DNA of 64,000 nucleotides from Bremerella cremea (GTDB lineage Bacteria; Planctomycetota; Planctomycetia; Pirellulales; Pirellulaceae): NCBI RefSeq assembly GCF_003335505.1, contig NZ_QPEX01000019.1:124001-188000 (forward strand), in the 5' to 3' direction. Each line of letters opens with the position of its first letter. Position 1 is the stretch's first letter. The notes under the pieces are model-generated. The model ran no database searches. It was not told where the DNA came from and saw only the letters and a program-made list of their open reading frames with translations. The translations under genes and the position numbers were made by a program. Of the stretch, positions 1 through 8,188 are shown one piece after another.

Positions 1-1
1 A

Positions 2-313
2 TCGATCATCCTTTCTGTAGGAGGAGGTATTTTAGGCTGGATGGGCGCTCATCTCTTGTTATTCCTGGCCAGTCCCTCGATCGAGGCCCAAACAGGCGTC
101 CGAATTGGCCTTTTCGATTTGGCTCCCCTACCAAGATCGCTTGAAGTTCAGCTACCAGCGGTGATAATAGAAAATAGCTGGCTAGGCCCATTTTGCAGCT
201 TAGAGCTGGTTATCGTGCCGGCTCTAATAATGTTGGCGGTGATCGTTGGCTTCCTGCCCGCATACACGGCTTATCGAACCGACGTGGCGGAAGCACTCAG
301 TTCATCTCCGTAA
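2..313 (+). CDS. ABC transporter permease, FtsX/MacB type (3' part only)
   Basis: This is the C-terminal part of a gene that begins before the window; the frame is open from base 2 to the TAA at 311-313. The visible 103 residues hold a hydrophobic segment (IILSVGGGILGWMGAH), a polar stretch, then a second hydrophobic segment (PALIMLAVIVGFLPAYTAY) and the ending RTDVAEALSSSP. A last helix followed by a short polar tail with the pattern 'P...A.R.D..EAL' is typical of FtsX-like permease domains in LolC/MacB-type transporters. The protein would be an inner-membrane subunit working with an ATPase encoded further left. Substrate is unknown. The downstream DUF3299-like genes resemble the company kept by a metal-linked FtsX-type transporter operon in proteobacteria, so a metal-related role is possible but inferred. 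Confidence 0.75.
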   Translation, partial: SIILSVGGGILGWMGAHLLLFLASPSIEAQTGVRIGLFDLAPLPRSLEVQLPAVIIENSWLGPFCSLELVIVPALIMLAVIVGFLPAYTAYRTDVAEALSSSP

Positions 314-417
314 CCGGCATGATTGAGTTAGAACAAGACAGCCAGCGAGTCCCCCGGCTCTCATCACGCGGATGAAGAGTCCCCGCCGGATGCCTCGAAC
401 CCAAGAGAAGATTTCCT

Positions 418-1917
418 ATGCTCGGACGGCTATTGATTCTTTGCGGAGCATTGGTATCAACCACCGCTTTCGTTGAAACCCTTTCCGCATGTCCTTTTTG
501 TGCAGCGGTTTCTCAAACGTTCTCGCAAGAGATCGAATCGATGGATGCAGCCGTCATCGCCAAATTGGTGGATATCCCTGACACCACCATGGAAGGCGCT
601 GGCGTCGAGGCGACGTTCGAGATCGTTCAGGTCCTTAAAGGCAAAGAACACCTGAAAGACACCAAGAAGATCAAATCGCTCTACTACGGCGATGGCCGCA
701 AGGGTCGCTTGTTCCTAATTCTGGGAACAGAACCTGAAAACATGATGTGGTCGACACCGACCTTACTGACAGACCGAGGCGTGACTTACCTGAACGAAGT
801 GCTCAAGTTGCCGGCAACCGGGAACAAGCGATACGCTTTCTATCAAAACTACCTGGAAGACCAGGACGATATGCTTGCTCGTGATGCGTACGATGAATTC
901 GCCAACGCTCCTTATAGCGCGTTGCACGACCTGAAGCCTGAGATGAAGCACGACCAGCTTGTGAAGTGGATCAAGAACCTAGACCTGCCTGCGAATCATC
1001 GTCGCTTATATTTCACCATGCTCGGTGTTTGTGGCAGCAAGGCCGATCTCCCGATGCTAGAGGAAATGCTCAACAGCGACGACAGCCGAGCGAAACAAGG
1101 GCTTGATGCTTTGATTGGCTGCTACCTGACACTGGCCGGAGCAGAAGGCCTGCCGACGATCGACAAGCTGTACTTGGCCAACAAAGAAGCCGAATACGCC
1201 GACACCTATGCGGCGATCATGGCGCTACGTTTCCATGGTACCGAGACCGACGTGATCCCCAAGGAAAAACTCTTGGAGTCGCTCCATTTGATGCTCGACC
1301 GCCCTGCCCTTGCCGATTTAGTCATTGCCGACTTCGCCCGCTGGGAAGATTGGTCGGTGGCTGATCGCTTGGTGAAACTATTCAAGGAAGCGGATGACGA
1401 AACCAGCTGGGTCCGTGTTCCGGTCATTCGCTATCTCATGGCTTGCCCTAAACCGGAAGCCAAGCAGTACCTCTTGGAACTCGAAAAGATTGATCCGGAT
1501 GCCATGAAACGGGCGCAAACCTTCTTCCCGTTCCAATCTCAGGCAGTTCCGGAACGCCCGGCCGATAAGCAAAAACCGCAAGAGCAGTTACTGGCCAAAG
1601 TGGAAGCCGAGCAAGAACCTGCAGAAGAATTGCTGGCGGCAACGGCAGATACTCCGGCAACGGTCGCCGCCGAGCAATCTGGCAAACAAACGGCGATGGC
1701 CAAGCCACAAGTCACTCGAGACAAACTTTCGACCGCTGGTGATCGTGCTTTAGCTGCGGCCATTACAGGCCAAACCAATCCGAACCTCCCAGAGCCTGCC
1801 AGCGTAGGAATATTGCAGCGTATTATTTCCACGTCGATTCCTGTCTTGGTGACCTTTGGGCTCATCCTGGTCCTATCCAGTATCCTCTGGAACCCAGGCA
1901 ATAGTGCCTCCGCCTAG
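418..1917 (+). CDS. Secreted CPFC-motif protein with C-terminal membrane anchor, unknown function
   Basis: I do not recognise this 499-residue protein. Residues 1-24 look like a signal peptide and are followed at once by a CPFC motif (Cys25, Cys28), which could bind metal or act in thiol chemistry. Residues about 40-130 carry beta-rich sequence (FEIVQVLKGKE, LFLILGTEPE). Residues about 170-390 are helical and repeat-like, suggesting HEAT-type repeats. Residues about 395-460 are Ala/Glu/Gln-rich linker, and about 464-490 form one transmembrane helix before a short tail. The product is therefore probably exported and anchored at its C-terminus. It lies about 100 bp after the FtsX-type permease and 47 bp before a DUF3299-like gene, all on one strand, so co-expression is likely. 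Confidence 0.75.
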   Translation: MLGRLLILCGALVSTTAFVETLSACPFCAAVSQTFSQEIESMDAAVIAKLVDIPDTTMEGAGVEATFEIVQVLKGKEHLKDTKKIKSLYYGDGRKGRLFLILGTEPENMMWSTPTLLTDRGVTYLNEVLKLPATGNKRYAFYQNYLEDQDDMLARDAYDEFANAPYSALHDLKPEMKHDQLVKWIKNLDLPANHRRLYFTMLGVCGSKADLPMLEEMLNSDDSRAKQGLDALIGCYLTLAGAEGLPTIDKLYLANKEAEYADTYAAIMALRFHGTETDVIPKEKLLESLHLMLDRPALADLVIADFARWEDWSVADRLVKLFKEADDETSWVRVPVIRYLMACPKPEAKQYLLELEKIDPDAMKRAQTFFPFQSQAVPERPADKQKPQEQLLAKVEAEQEPAEELLAATADTPATVAAEQSGKQTAMAKPQVTRDKLSTAGDRALAAAITGQTNPNLPEPASVGILQRIISTSIPVLVTFGLILVLSSILWNPGNSASA

Positions 1918-1964
1918 GCGAGGTTCCCTTCGTCCTCGTACTTCCTCCTCTTCTTAAGTTAGAA

Positions 1965-2648
1965 ATGAGCACGACCTCCGACTCCAGTTCGTATTTCAGT
2001 GGCGACGTCGATCCAGCGATGTACGAGCAATATCGCTCCATCAGTTCGCTGGCGGTTACGGCACTTCTGATCGGATTTGTCAGCCTGGTAGCGATTCTTG
2101 CGTTCCCGCTGGTTCTAATCTCGCTGATCGGCATTGCCCTGGGAACTTGGGCCGCGATCTCCGTGCGAAAGAATCGAGCTACGCAAACGGGCTTTCCTTT
2201 AGCCGTTATCGGAATCGTGCTCTCGTTCGCCAGCCTTGCCGGCGGAACGGCACGTTATATCTATGATGAGTACTACGACCTGCCACCAGGTTACGAAGTG
2301 ATTCCATTTGGCCTTCTTCAAAAGCAACCTGGGCAAACCTTGCCGATTCCCGATTCTGCCTTGGCGCTTGACGGCAAGAAGGTACTGCTTCGCGGATACG
2401 TCTATCCGCATGCGAAAAGAAAGAACCTAACCAGCTTTGTCATGGTCCCCGACTTCGATACTTGCTGCTTCGGGGGACAGCCGGCATTAACGGATATGGT
2501 CGAAGTTCGTCTGGCCGAGCCTTTAAAGGTTGATTTTTCTTACAATAGACGCAAGATTGGGGGAACGCTCAGAGTCCATCCCGATTTGAAAAAGATCGAG
2601 GACCTGACGGGCGTCTTTTACGAACTCGAAGCCAATTACGTCGATTGA
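1965..2648 (+). CDS. Membrane protein with DUF4190-like N-terminus and DUF3299-like C-terminus
   Basis: The 227-residue protein has three hydrophobic segments in the first 100 residues (around 28-50, 48-66 and 76-95), arranged as in DUF4190-type small membrane domains. A soluble part follows, with the pattern ALDGKKVLLRGYVYP, FVMVPDFDTCCFG and MVEVRL. That 'GK.V...GY..P / F..VP....C' layout is the one I associate with DUF3299. The CCFG motif offers paired cysteines. The gene ends in TGA that overlaps the ATG of the next gene (TGATG), so the two are translationally coupled, and the next gene carries a second copy of the same soluble domain. Function is unknown; the domain faces outside the cytoplasm if the helices are oriented as expected. 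Confidence 0.7.
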   Translation: MSTTSDSSSYFSGDVDPAMYEQYRSISSLAVTALLIGFVSLVAILAFPLVLISLIGIALGTWAAISVRKNRATQTGFPLAVIGIVLSFASLAGGTARYIYDEYYDLPPGYEVIPFGLLQKQPGQTLPIPDSALALDGKKVLLRGYVYPHAKRKNLTSFVMVPDFDTCCFGGQPALTDMVEVRLAEPLKVDFSYNRRKIGGTLRVHPDLKKIEDLTGVFYELEANYVD

Positions 2649-3316
2649 TGTTCCTCCCCACCAAATCGTTCTCTCTGCCAAGCCTTTGGGTGCCCCTTGT
2701 GCTGGCGTTTGCTGGCTGCACTCAGCCAGATCCCTCGCAACCCACGTCTACCACCGATAGCAATGTCGAAGCGGATACCTCCGCGCCAGCCGCCAGTGAC
2801 TCCCAGGCCAGCCAGCCCTTAGCCAATAACTCGGCAGCCGCCCAGCAGCCTGACGGCAATGTATCCGCTTCAGAGAAAACGCAGGTCACAACCGATTCTC
2901 CGCAGCCTACCGCTCCCAAAAGCACGACTCCCAAACCACAGCCTGGCAAAACGATTGACATGACGTTCGACGACATCAAGTTCGATATCGCCCCCGATGC
3001 CGACTTCGAGCGGTCGATGCTACCTCAGGCAATCGAGGATCTTAAGAAACAGAAGATCCGCATTGGTGGCTTTATTCTGCCGGGCTACCAAAGTCGCGAT
3101 ATCAAACAGTTTGTTCTCGTCCGCGACAACATGGAATGTTGCTTTGGCCCTGGAGCCGCGTTGTACGACTGTATCCTGGTCGAGATGAGTGGCCGTGGCG
3201 TGGACTTCACCGTGCGTCCCGTGACCGTGGAAGGGGAATTCACCATCCAAGAATACAAGGACGGTGACGACAAAGTGCGTGCGATTTATCATCTGCAAGG
3301 AACGAACGTTCGCTAA
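2648..3316 (+). CDS. DUF3299-like lipoprotein
   Basis: I chose ATG 2648, which overlaps the previous stop; a TTG one codon earlier is possible. The N-terminus is a lipoprotein signal peptide ending in the lipobox LAFAGC, so Cys22 should be lipidated. About 75 residues of Ser/Ala/Gln/Thr/Pro-rich linker follow. The C-terminal 100 residues match the domain of the preceding protein: IRIGGFILPGYQSRDIKQFV, MECCFGPG, and a closing beta-rich segment. The pair is thus one membrane-embedded and one lipid-anchored copy of a DUF3299-like domain, both keeping the CCFG motif. Function is unknown; the link to the upstream FtsX-type permease is by position and strand only. Confidence 0.75.
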   Translation: MFLPTKSFSLPSLWVPLVLAFAGCTQPDPSQPTSTTDSNVEADTSAPAASDSQASQPLANNSAAAQQPDGNVSASEKTQVTTDSPQPTAPKSTTPKPQPGKTIDMTFDDIKFDIAPDADFERSMLPQAIEDLKKQKIRIGGFILPGYQSRDIKQFVLVRDNMECCFGPGAALYDCILVEMSGRGVDFTVRPVTVEGEFTIQEYKDGDDKVRAIYHLQGTNVR

Positions 3317-3353
3317 ACGTTCATCGCCCACTCGTCCTGCGGAGAGTCGCAAC

Positions 3354-4613
3354 GTGATCCAACCTGTCGGGGAGATACAAGCGACTTCGCGCGGAGCGAA
3401 CCAGAATGCCGGCATCTGGGGAATTGGCAACGGTCTGGTTTCCACCACATTGGTTACCTATTTCGCGTTGAGCATCGGTGCGCAAGAAGTCGCCATATCG
3501 TGGATTATTGCCGCTCCAAAGTTGGTCGGCGTGTTGCGTTGGTTTGCTCCCTATCTCTTAAAGCTTGGGGGAAGCTATCGCATGACCAGCGCGACGGCGT
3601 TCTTGCTGTCGACCCTTTTCTTATTGCTACTTCCTCTGTGTGCGGTTCCTGGGATCTGGACTTCCACTTCGAGGGCGATAACCGCGATCGTGATTTGCTG
3701 GTGCTTCTATCACTTAGCCGAATATTGCGGCTTTGTGGTTTTCATTGCTTGGCTCGTACAACTTGTCCCCAACCACCAACGCGGTCGTTTCTTTGGCCTC
3801 CGCGAACGTTGGCTTACCGCCGGAAAACTGATCGGGAGCCTGTTTGCCGGCCTTCTCGCAGTCACGCTACGCGATGCATTTGTGATCGACTTCAAATGGA
3901 TCTCTTATCCCTTTCTGGCCGTCTACGGAGCACTGGCCATGGGGATTTCAGTTCTTCCGCTGTCAGGAATTCCCGAACCGAAAACCCAGAATCAACCCCA
4001 TCGCTCGTTCTTAGAAGACCTGCAGCATTGGCGAAACTCCCGAGCATATTGGTTTTTGCTTTACGGAACGTGGTTCTCTTCCGCCAATGGGCTGTTCTCG
4101 ACGTTGCTGTATGTCTACCCTTATCGCGGCCTCAATATCTCGTTGTTGGTTCCCATGTTAATGGTCGCCGCGATGCAATTAGGGCAATCTCTCCTCAGTC
4201 GTCCCGCTGGGGCCGCGATCGATCGGTTTGGCTGGCGGCGTGTGATGATCTGCGGGCAACTTTTCGTTGCCTTGGGGCCTTTGCTCTACAGTTTCGGCAC
4301 AATCGGTTACGTGGCAGGCAACCTAGTCTGGATCGCTTATGCCCTAATCAACGTGGCCTTACCCATTGCCGTCGTCGATGGCCGCAGCGATGCCAGCGCC
4401 GGTCCTCCTTTGGCCCTCTATTTCGCCTGGACCGGACTTGTTTACGGGCTAACCGCATTGGCCGGTTGGTCGGTTGCAAACTATTTCGTTGCCCCGGAAC
4501 TTCAGTACGACCCTACGGCGTATCGCACTTATTTCTTTGTGGCAACTCTTCTCCGGCTTTCTGCCGTGATCCCCTTGCTGTTGCTCCCTGCTGAAAGCCG
4601 TGCGAACAAGTGA
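3354..4613 (+). CDS. MFS transporter
   Basis: The protein has about twelve hydrophobic helices and a central cytoplasmic loop near residue 200-225 (PEPKTQNQPHR), the layout of major facilitator superfamily secondary transporters. The cytoplasmic GRFFGLRERW after the fourth or fifth helix and DRFGWRRVMICG in the second half match the loop 2-3 type signature of the family. I chose GTG 3354, preceded by GGAGAG about 8 bases upstream; an earlier in-frame start at 3264 would overlap the lipoprotein gene and would add a hydrophilic stretch not expected in this family. Product length is about 419 residues. The substrate cannot be read from sequence. It sits 37 bp before an EboE-like gene and may move a metabolite made or used by it. 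Confidence 0.8.
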   Translation: MIQPVGEIQATSRGANQNAGIWGIGNGLVSTTLVTYFALSIGAQEVAISWIIAAPKLVGVLRWFAPYLLKLGGSYRMTSATAFLLSTLFLLLLPLCAVPGIWTSTSRAITAIVICWCFYHLAEYCGFVVFIAWLVQLVPNHQRGRFFGLRERWLTAGKLIGSLFAGLLAVTLRDAFVIDFKWISYPFLAVYGALAMGISVLPLSGIPEPKTQNQPHRSFLEDLQHWRNSRAYWFLLYGTWFSSANGLFSTLLYVYPYRGLNISLLVPMLMVAAMQLGQSLLSRPAGAAIDRFGWRRVMICGQLFVALGPLLYSFGTIGYVAGNLVWIAYALINVALPIAVVDGRSDASAGPPLALYFAWTGLVYGLTALAGWSVANYFVAPELQYDPTAYRTYFFVATLLRLSAVIPLLLLPAESRANK

Positions 4614-4650
4614 TAAACTTGGGAAACACCTTCCACTGCAAGGAATGACC

Positions 4651-5829
4651 ATGACAATCCAATCTTGGACGGGCTACTGCACCAACGTCCACGCGGGGGC
4701 CACCCTCGAGCAAACCGAACACAACTTGAAAACGCATGCCGCGCGTGTGCAAGAATATCTCGGGGCTGCTCAGCCTCTCGGAGTTGGCCTATGGTTGTCC
4801 GCCTCGACTGCCAAATCCTTAATCGAGCCCGGCAAGCTCGATGCGTTTGCCGAGTTGCTGCGAGTCAACAAATGGATTCCCTATACCTTTAACGGTTTTC
4901 CCTTCGGCGATTTCCATAAGGCTGTCGTAAAGCATGATGTCTATCTGCCTACTTGGTGGCAGCCAGAACGATTGGCCTATACCAAGAATCTGGTAACCAT
5001 CCTCGATCAACTGTTAGCTCCTGGCGAAGAAGGAAGTATCTCGACCATGCCGATTGCTTGGGGCAAGCCTGAGCCAACGCAGCAGCAGTGGTCCGATGCG
5101 GTGGACAACCTGTTAAACCTGGTCGATTACCTCCACACGCTGGAGCAGCAAACCGGGAGGTTGATTTACGTATGTATCGAACCAGAACCTGGCTGCCTAT
5201 TAGATACCACTGAGGATGTCATTCAACTGTTTCAGGATCGCCTGTTCCCCAAAGGCGATTCGCAACAAATCCGCCGCTATCTGCGTGTTTGCCACGATAT
5301 TTGTCATGCTGCGGTCATGTTCGAAGATCAATCAACGGTCCTGCAGAAATACGCGGAAGCAGGCATCTCGATTGGCAAAGTCCAGATTTCCTCCGCCATT
5401 GAAATTCGCTTCGCCGATCTTTCGCCCGCTGAACGAACGGCGGTCCTGAACGAGGTTTCGCACTTCGCGGAAGATCGTTACCTGCATCAGACCACCGTGA
5501 AAGATGCCGCTGGCAATGTTCGGTTTTATGAAGACTTGCCGTACGCGTTGAACGAGGTCGCCGACAATCCTCCGCAAGACGAGACTTGGCGAATTCACTT
5601 TCATATGCCGATTTATCTCGACCAGTTCGGCCTGCTGCGAACCACGCAAGCACAGATCTACGACTTTCTTTCCGAGATCAAACAGTATCCTCAGATTCGC
5701 CACTTCGAGGTAGAAACCTATGCCTGGAGCGTTGTCCCAGAAGATCTGCGGCAGCCAGAATTAGCAGCCGGAATCGCCCAAGAGATTCAATGGCTTCGTC
5801 AGCAGTTGCCCCATACACCACTCGTTTAA
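4651..5829 (+). CDS. EboE-like TIM-barrel protein (sugar isomerase/epimerase fold)
   Basis: The 392-residue product resembles EboE, the xylose-isomerase-like TIM-barrel protein of ebo metabolite-traffic clusters. I see the opening 'GYCTNVHAG', WLSAST, FNGFPFGDFH, YVCIEPEPG, VCHDICHAAVMFED and VETYAWSVVP, and the spacing of the acidic and His residues suits metal ligands. Start choice: ATG 4651 is six bases after AAGGA; ATG 4645 is also in frame but too close to that ribosome site. Ebo clusters are known to occur in diverse bacteria and to carry prenyltransferase and dehydroquinate-synthase-like genes, none of which is next to this gene. Here the partners are an MFS transporter upstream and a hydrolase 8 bp downstream. 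The exact reaction is not known for the family. Confidence 0.7.
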   Translation: MTIQSWTGYCTNVHAGATLEQTEHNLKTHAARVQEYLGAAQPLGVGLWLSASTAKSLIEPGKLDAFAELLRVNKWIPYTFNGFPFGDFHKAVVKHDVYLPTWWQPERLAYTKNLVTILDQLLAPGEEGSISTMPIAWGKPEPTQQQWSDAVDNLLNLVDYLHTLEQQTGRLIYVCIEPEPGCLLDTTEDVIQLFQDRLFPKGDSQQIRRYLRVCHDICHAAVMFEDQSTVLQKYAEAGISIGKVQISSAIEIRFADLSPAERTAVLNEVSHFAEDRYLHQTTVKDAAGNVRFYEDLPYALNEVADNPPQDETWRIHFHMPIYLDQFGLLRTTQAQIYDFLSEIKQYPQIRHFEVETYAWSVVPEDLRQPELAAGIAQEIQWLRQQLPHTPLV

Positions 5830-5837
5830 GTAGTAAC

Positions 5838-6530
5838 ATGCCAGCAGATAAAAAGCGGCAAGCAACTCAGCGGTTCACGTGGACTGGCACGGATGGCAAT
5901 CAACGATCGTTTTCCTACTGGTGCTATCTGCCGCCAGATGCACCACCAACATCACGCTTGCCGCTACTGCTTTTTCTGCACGGAGCAGGCGAACGGGGAA
6001 ACAATTTATCCCTGGTCTGCAAGCATGGCCCTCCCAAATTAATCGAACAGGGTGAAGACTTTCCCTTTGTGGTCATCGCTCCTCAGTGTCCATTCGATCA
6101 GTGGTGGACCATGCCACAAAACTTGATTGGCTTAGCTAAACTGGTGGAACAAGTGTCTGCTGACTACCCGATCGATCCCGAGCGTATGTACGTCACCGGC
6201 ATGAGCATGGGAGGCTACGGAACGTGGCAACTTGCGGCTACCTATCCCAAGTTATTCGCCGCGATCGTTCCCATTTGCGGTGGAACCAATCTCTCGCAGG
6301 CTGTGGCCTTGCAGAGCATTCCCGTCTGGGCATTTCACGGACGCGACGATGATATTGTACCGTTGATTAGAAGTCAGGAAATAATTGACGAGTTAACCAA
6401 GATTGGCAGTGACGCCACACTAACCATTTACGACAATGTGCGGCACGATAGCTGGTCTGCAACGTATGCCAATCGAGAAATATACGATTGGCTGCTAACT
6501 CATAAGACCAGCAATTCATTTGGCGAATAA
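5838..6530 (+). CDS. Alpha/beta hydrolase (carboxylesterase/phospholipase-like)
   Basis: The 230-residue protein has the alpha/beta hydrolase order: LLLFLHGAGERG (oxyanion strand and turn), the nucleophile elbow GMSMGGYG (Ser at the centre), WAFHGRDDDIVP (Asp) and a late His in VRHDSWS. The family includes PHB-depolymerase-like and phospholipase/carboxylesterase enzymes; no signal peptide is visible from the chosen start. ATG 5838 lies 8 bp after the EboE-like stop. A longer open frame continues upstream inside the EboE-like gene but out of its frame, so I did not use it. Substrate unknown; tight spacing suggests co-translation with the EboE-like gene. Confidence 0.8.
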   Translation: MPADKKRQATQRFTWTGTDGNQRSFSYWCYLPPDAPPTSRLPLLLFLHGAGERGNNLSLVCKHGPPKLIEQGEDFPFVVIAPQCPFDQWWTMPQNLIGLAKLVEQVSADYPIDPERMYVTGMSMGGYGTWQLAATYPKLFAAIVPICGGTNLSQAVALQSIPVWAFHGRDDDIVPLIRSQEIIDELTKIGSDATLTIYDNVRHDSWSATYANREIYDWLLTHKTSNSFGE

Positions 6531-6564
6531 TTCCCAACGAACCACCAACCAAAGGTAATTGCCA

Positions 6565-7350
6565 ATGTCGTCTGACAATCCGTTTGCATCACCCGAAGAT
6601 ATTCACAGCGATTATAGCCCTGGCAGTGACGGCTCGGTCCAACCTCGATCCTCTGTGGATTACCTAGAAACCTACGGCAAAGTCTTTGAAAACTCGAATT
6701 GGTTTTTCAACGTTCTGATCTTGGGCTTAGTGGCTTTAATCGGGAACTATCTCTTATTTATTGGCGGAATTATTGTGACCGGCTACGGCCTAACTTTATT
6801 ACACGCAAAATCGACAGGGCAAACAAACACTTATCCAGATTTCGACTTTAACAAGTTTGGCGAATATCTAATTCGTGGGTTTTGGATGTTTCTTGTGGCA
6901 ATCGTCTTCGGGCTTTGCCTTTTACCGATCTTTTTTGTCCTTGCATTTATCATGGGGGCGCTTCAGCATTCTGGCAGCGATGTATTGGGCGCACTAGGAA
7001 CAATCCTCTTTTTCGTTTTCTGTTTTGTGCTCGGAATCATAGCCAGTCTCGCAGCGATTCCCCTTATGCTCCGAGCTGGCTTGCAGTGCAGTTTTACCGC
7101 CGCATTTGACTTTGCTTGGATCAAAGACTTTATTTCCAAGATGTGGGTCGAGCAAATCGTGGGTGCGATTCTCTTAAGCATCATCAGCTGGTTTGTGATG
7201 CTCGTTGGCCTGGTTGCCCTCTGCATCGGCATGATTCCAGCCGCCGGTATCGTGATGATTGCGCAGTGGAATTTCTTCACCCAGCTTTACCAAGTCTATA
7301 TCGGACGCGGTGGCCAACCGATTCCTTACCGCGATTCGGGTTCGCTCTAA
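6565..7350 (+). CDS. NPFASP-tagged multi-pass membrane protein (DUF4013-like)
   Basis: The 261-residue protein starts MSSDNPFASPE and then has a 35-residue polar leader before five or six hydrophobic helices (about 50-80, 110-140, 145-180, 205-240). The loop TYPDFDFNKFGEYLIRGFW between helix pairs recalls DUF4013 proteins, where a 'P.WD....L...G' segment links similar helices. I chose ATG 6565, nine bases after AAAGG, over a TTG two codons earlier. Function is unknown. Three other genes in the window carry the same N-terminal tag. Confidence 0.7.
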   Translation: MSSDNPFASPEDIHSDYSPGSDGSVQPRSSVDYLETYGKVFENSNWFFNVLILGLVALIGNYLLFIGGIIVTGYGLTLLHAKSTGQTNTYPDFDFNKFGEYLIRGFWMFLVAIVFGLCLLPIFFVLAFIMGALQHSGSDVLGALGTILFFVFCFVLGIIASLAAIPLMLRAGLQCSFTAAFDFAWIKDFISKMWVEQIVGAILLSIISWFVMLVGLVALCIGMIPAAGIVMIAQWNFFTQLYQVYIGRGGQPIPYRDSGSL

Positions 7351-7373
7351 GGCTAGGTTCCTACCAATAGGAA

Positions 7374-7424
7374 AGCCCTACGCCGTCCGGCCATCTTCGG
7401 CCAGGACGGCCGTGTAGTAGGGCT
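7374..7424. terminator. Long hairpin between convergent genes, overlapping a coding end
   Basis: AGCCCTAC, GCCGTCC and GGCC are followed by the loop ATCTTC and then GGCC, GGACGGC and GTAGGGCT, giving about 19 base pairs with one small bulge and one internal loop. It lies between the plus-strand NPFASP gene ending at 7350 and the minus-strand gene ending at 7378, and its left arm and loop encode the last residues of the latter. There is no clear U tract, so it may act as a stability element or two-way terminator. Confidence 0.5.
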
Positions 7425-8007
7425 CTTGCGATTGAACAGATTGTGCCCGCTCTAAGAATGCCGGGCCTGCTCCCTTCAACTGAAAGATCTCTTTACTGTA
7501 CCAAGCGATCAATAAAACGCTGTTGATTTTGGAGAGCACCACCGCCAGGCCGATGACAGCTCCCAAAACGCCCAGCATAGGCCAGGGAGTCTCAAATGTA
7601 ATAGCCAGCATGATTAGGCAAGCAACGCTCACCAAAAGCAGAGCAAAGTAAAGCCAAAGCCAGCGTCGCCGGGCTTTGCACTCAGGACATATCGAATAGG
7701 TAACGCTACATTTTTTTCGCACCAATAACGCAACCAGAAGAAAAATAGGCCACGCAACCAAGATCAATAATAAGGTGGCAGGATGAATCCAAGAAAGCTT
7801 CTTCTCCATTCGATAGGCAATTCCTTTTTCCTCACTTACTTTCTCGCCACAGCGGATGCATAGGTACGGTAGCGTAATGACTTTCCCGCCGTGAATTCTC
7901 TTCGCGACAATTACGTATTCCCCCGATTTTTCTTTACGGGTTTGAACTGTCGATTCTGGCGAGGCAAACGGATTAATCTGTTCTGCAAACGGGTTATCTG
8001 AAACCAT
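7378..8007 (-). CDS. NPFASP-tagged membrane protein with zinc-ribbon-like cysteine pairs
   Basis: The 209-residue protein starts MVSDNPFAEQINPFASPES, so the NPF tag occurs twice. Residues about 45-60 hold CIRCGEK, two hydrophobic helices follow (around 72-92), then CPECKARRR, and two more helices (about 115-160). The CxxC pairs are spaced like a split zinc ribbon on the cytoplasmic side. A hydrophilic tail follows. Function is unknown. The gene converges with the plus-strand NPFASP gene at 6565-7350. Confidence 0.65.
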   Translation of the reverse strand: MVSDNPFAEQINPFASPESTVQTRKEKSGEYVIVAKRIHGGKVITLPYLCIRCGEKVSEEKGIAYRMEKKLSWIHPATLLLILVAWPIFLLVALLVRKKCSVTYSICPECKARRRWLWLYFALLLVSVACLIMLAITFETPWPMLGVLGAVIGLAVVLSKINSVLLIAWYSKEIFQLKGAGPAFLERAQSVQSQEPYYTAVLAEDGRTA

Positions 8008-8188
8008 TTCTTAGACGACTCCACAACGAGAAGGGATTTCGCGGTTACTCAGTGATTTTAGGCGTTTTGTAAGGCATAATCGGCTAAGATACGCCCCCAT
8101 CCTGCTGCATTTCGAAAAGGTATCTGGTATACCAAAGAGGCCCCATTCTCAAACACTTTGAACCCCTTTCCCCAGGCAGACTCTGCCC

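Noticed and set aside
3500-4594. 364-codon open frame on the plus strand inside the MFS gene
   Set aside because: It overlaps a gene with clear membrane helices and family motifs in another frame; its translation is Arg/Cys-rich with no fold-like pattern.
5586-5837. Upstream extension of the hydrolase frame
   Set aside because: It lies wholly inside the EboE-like gene, has no ribosome site and the family starts near ATG 5838.
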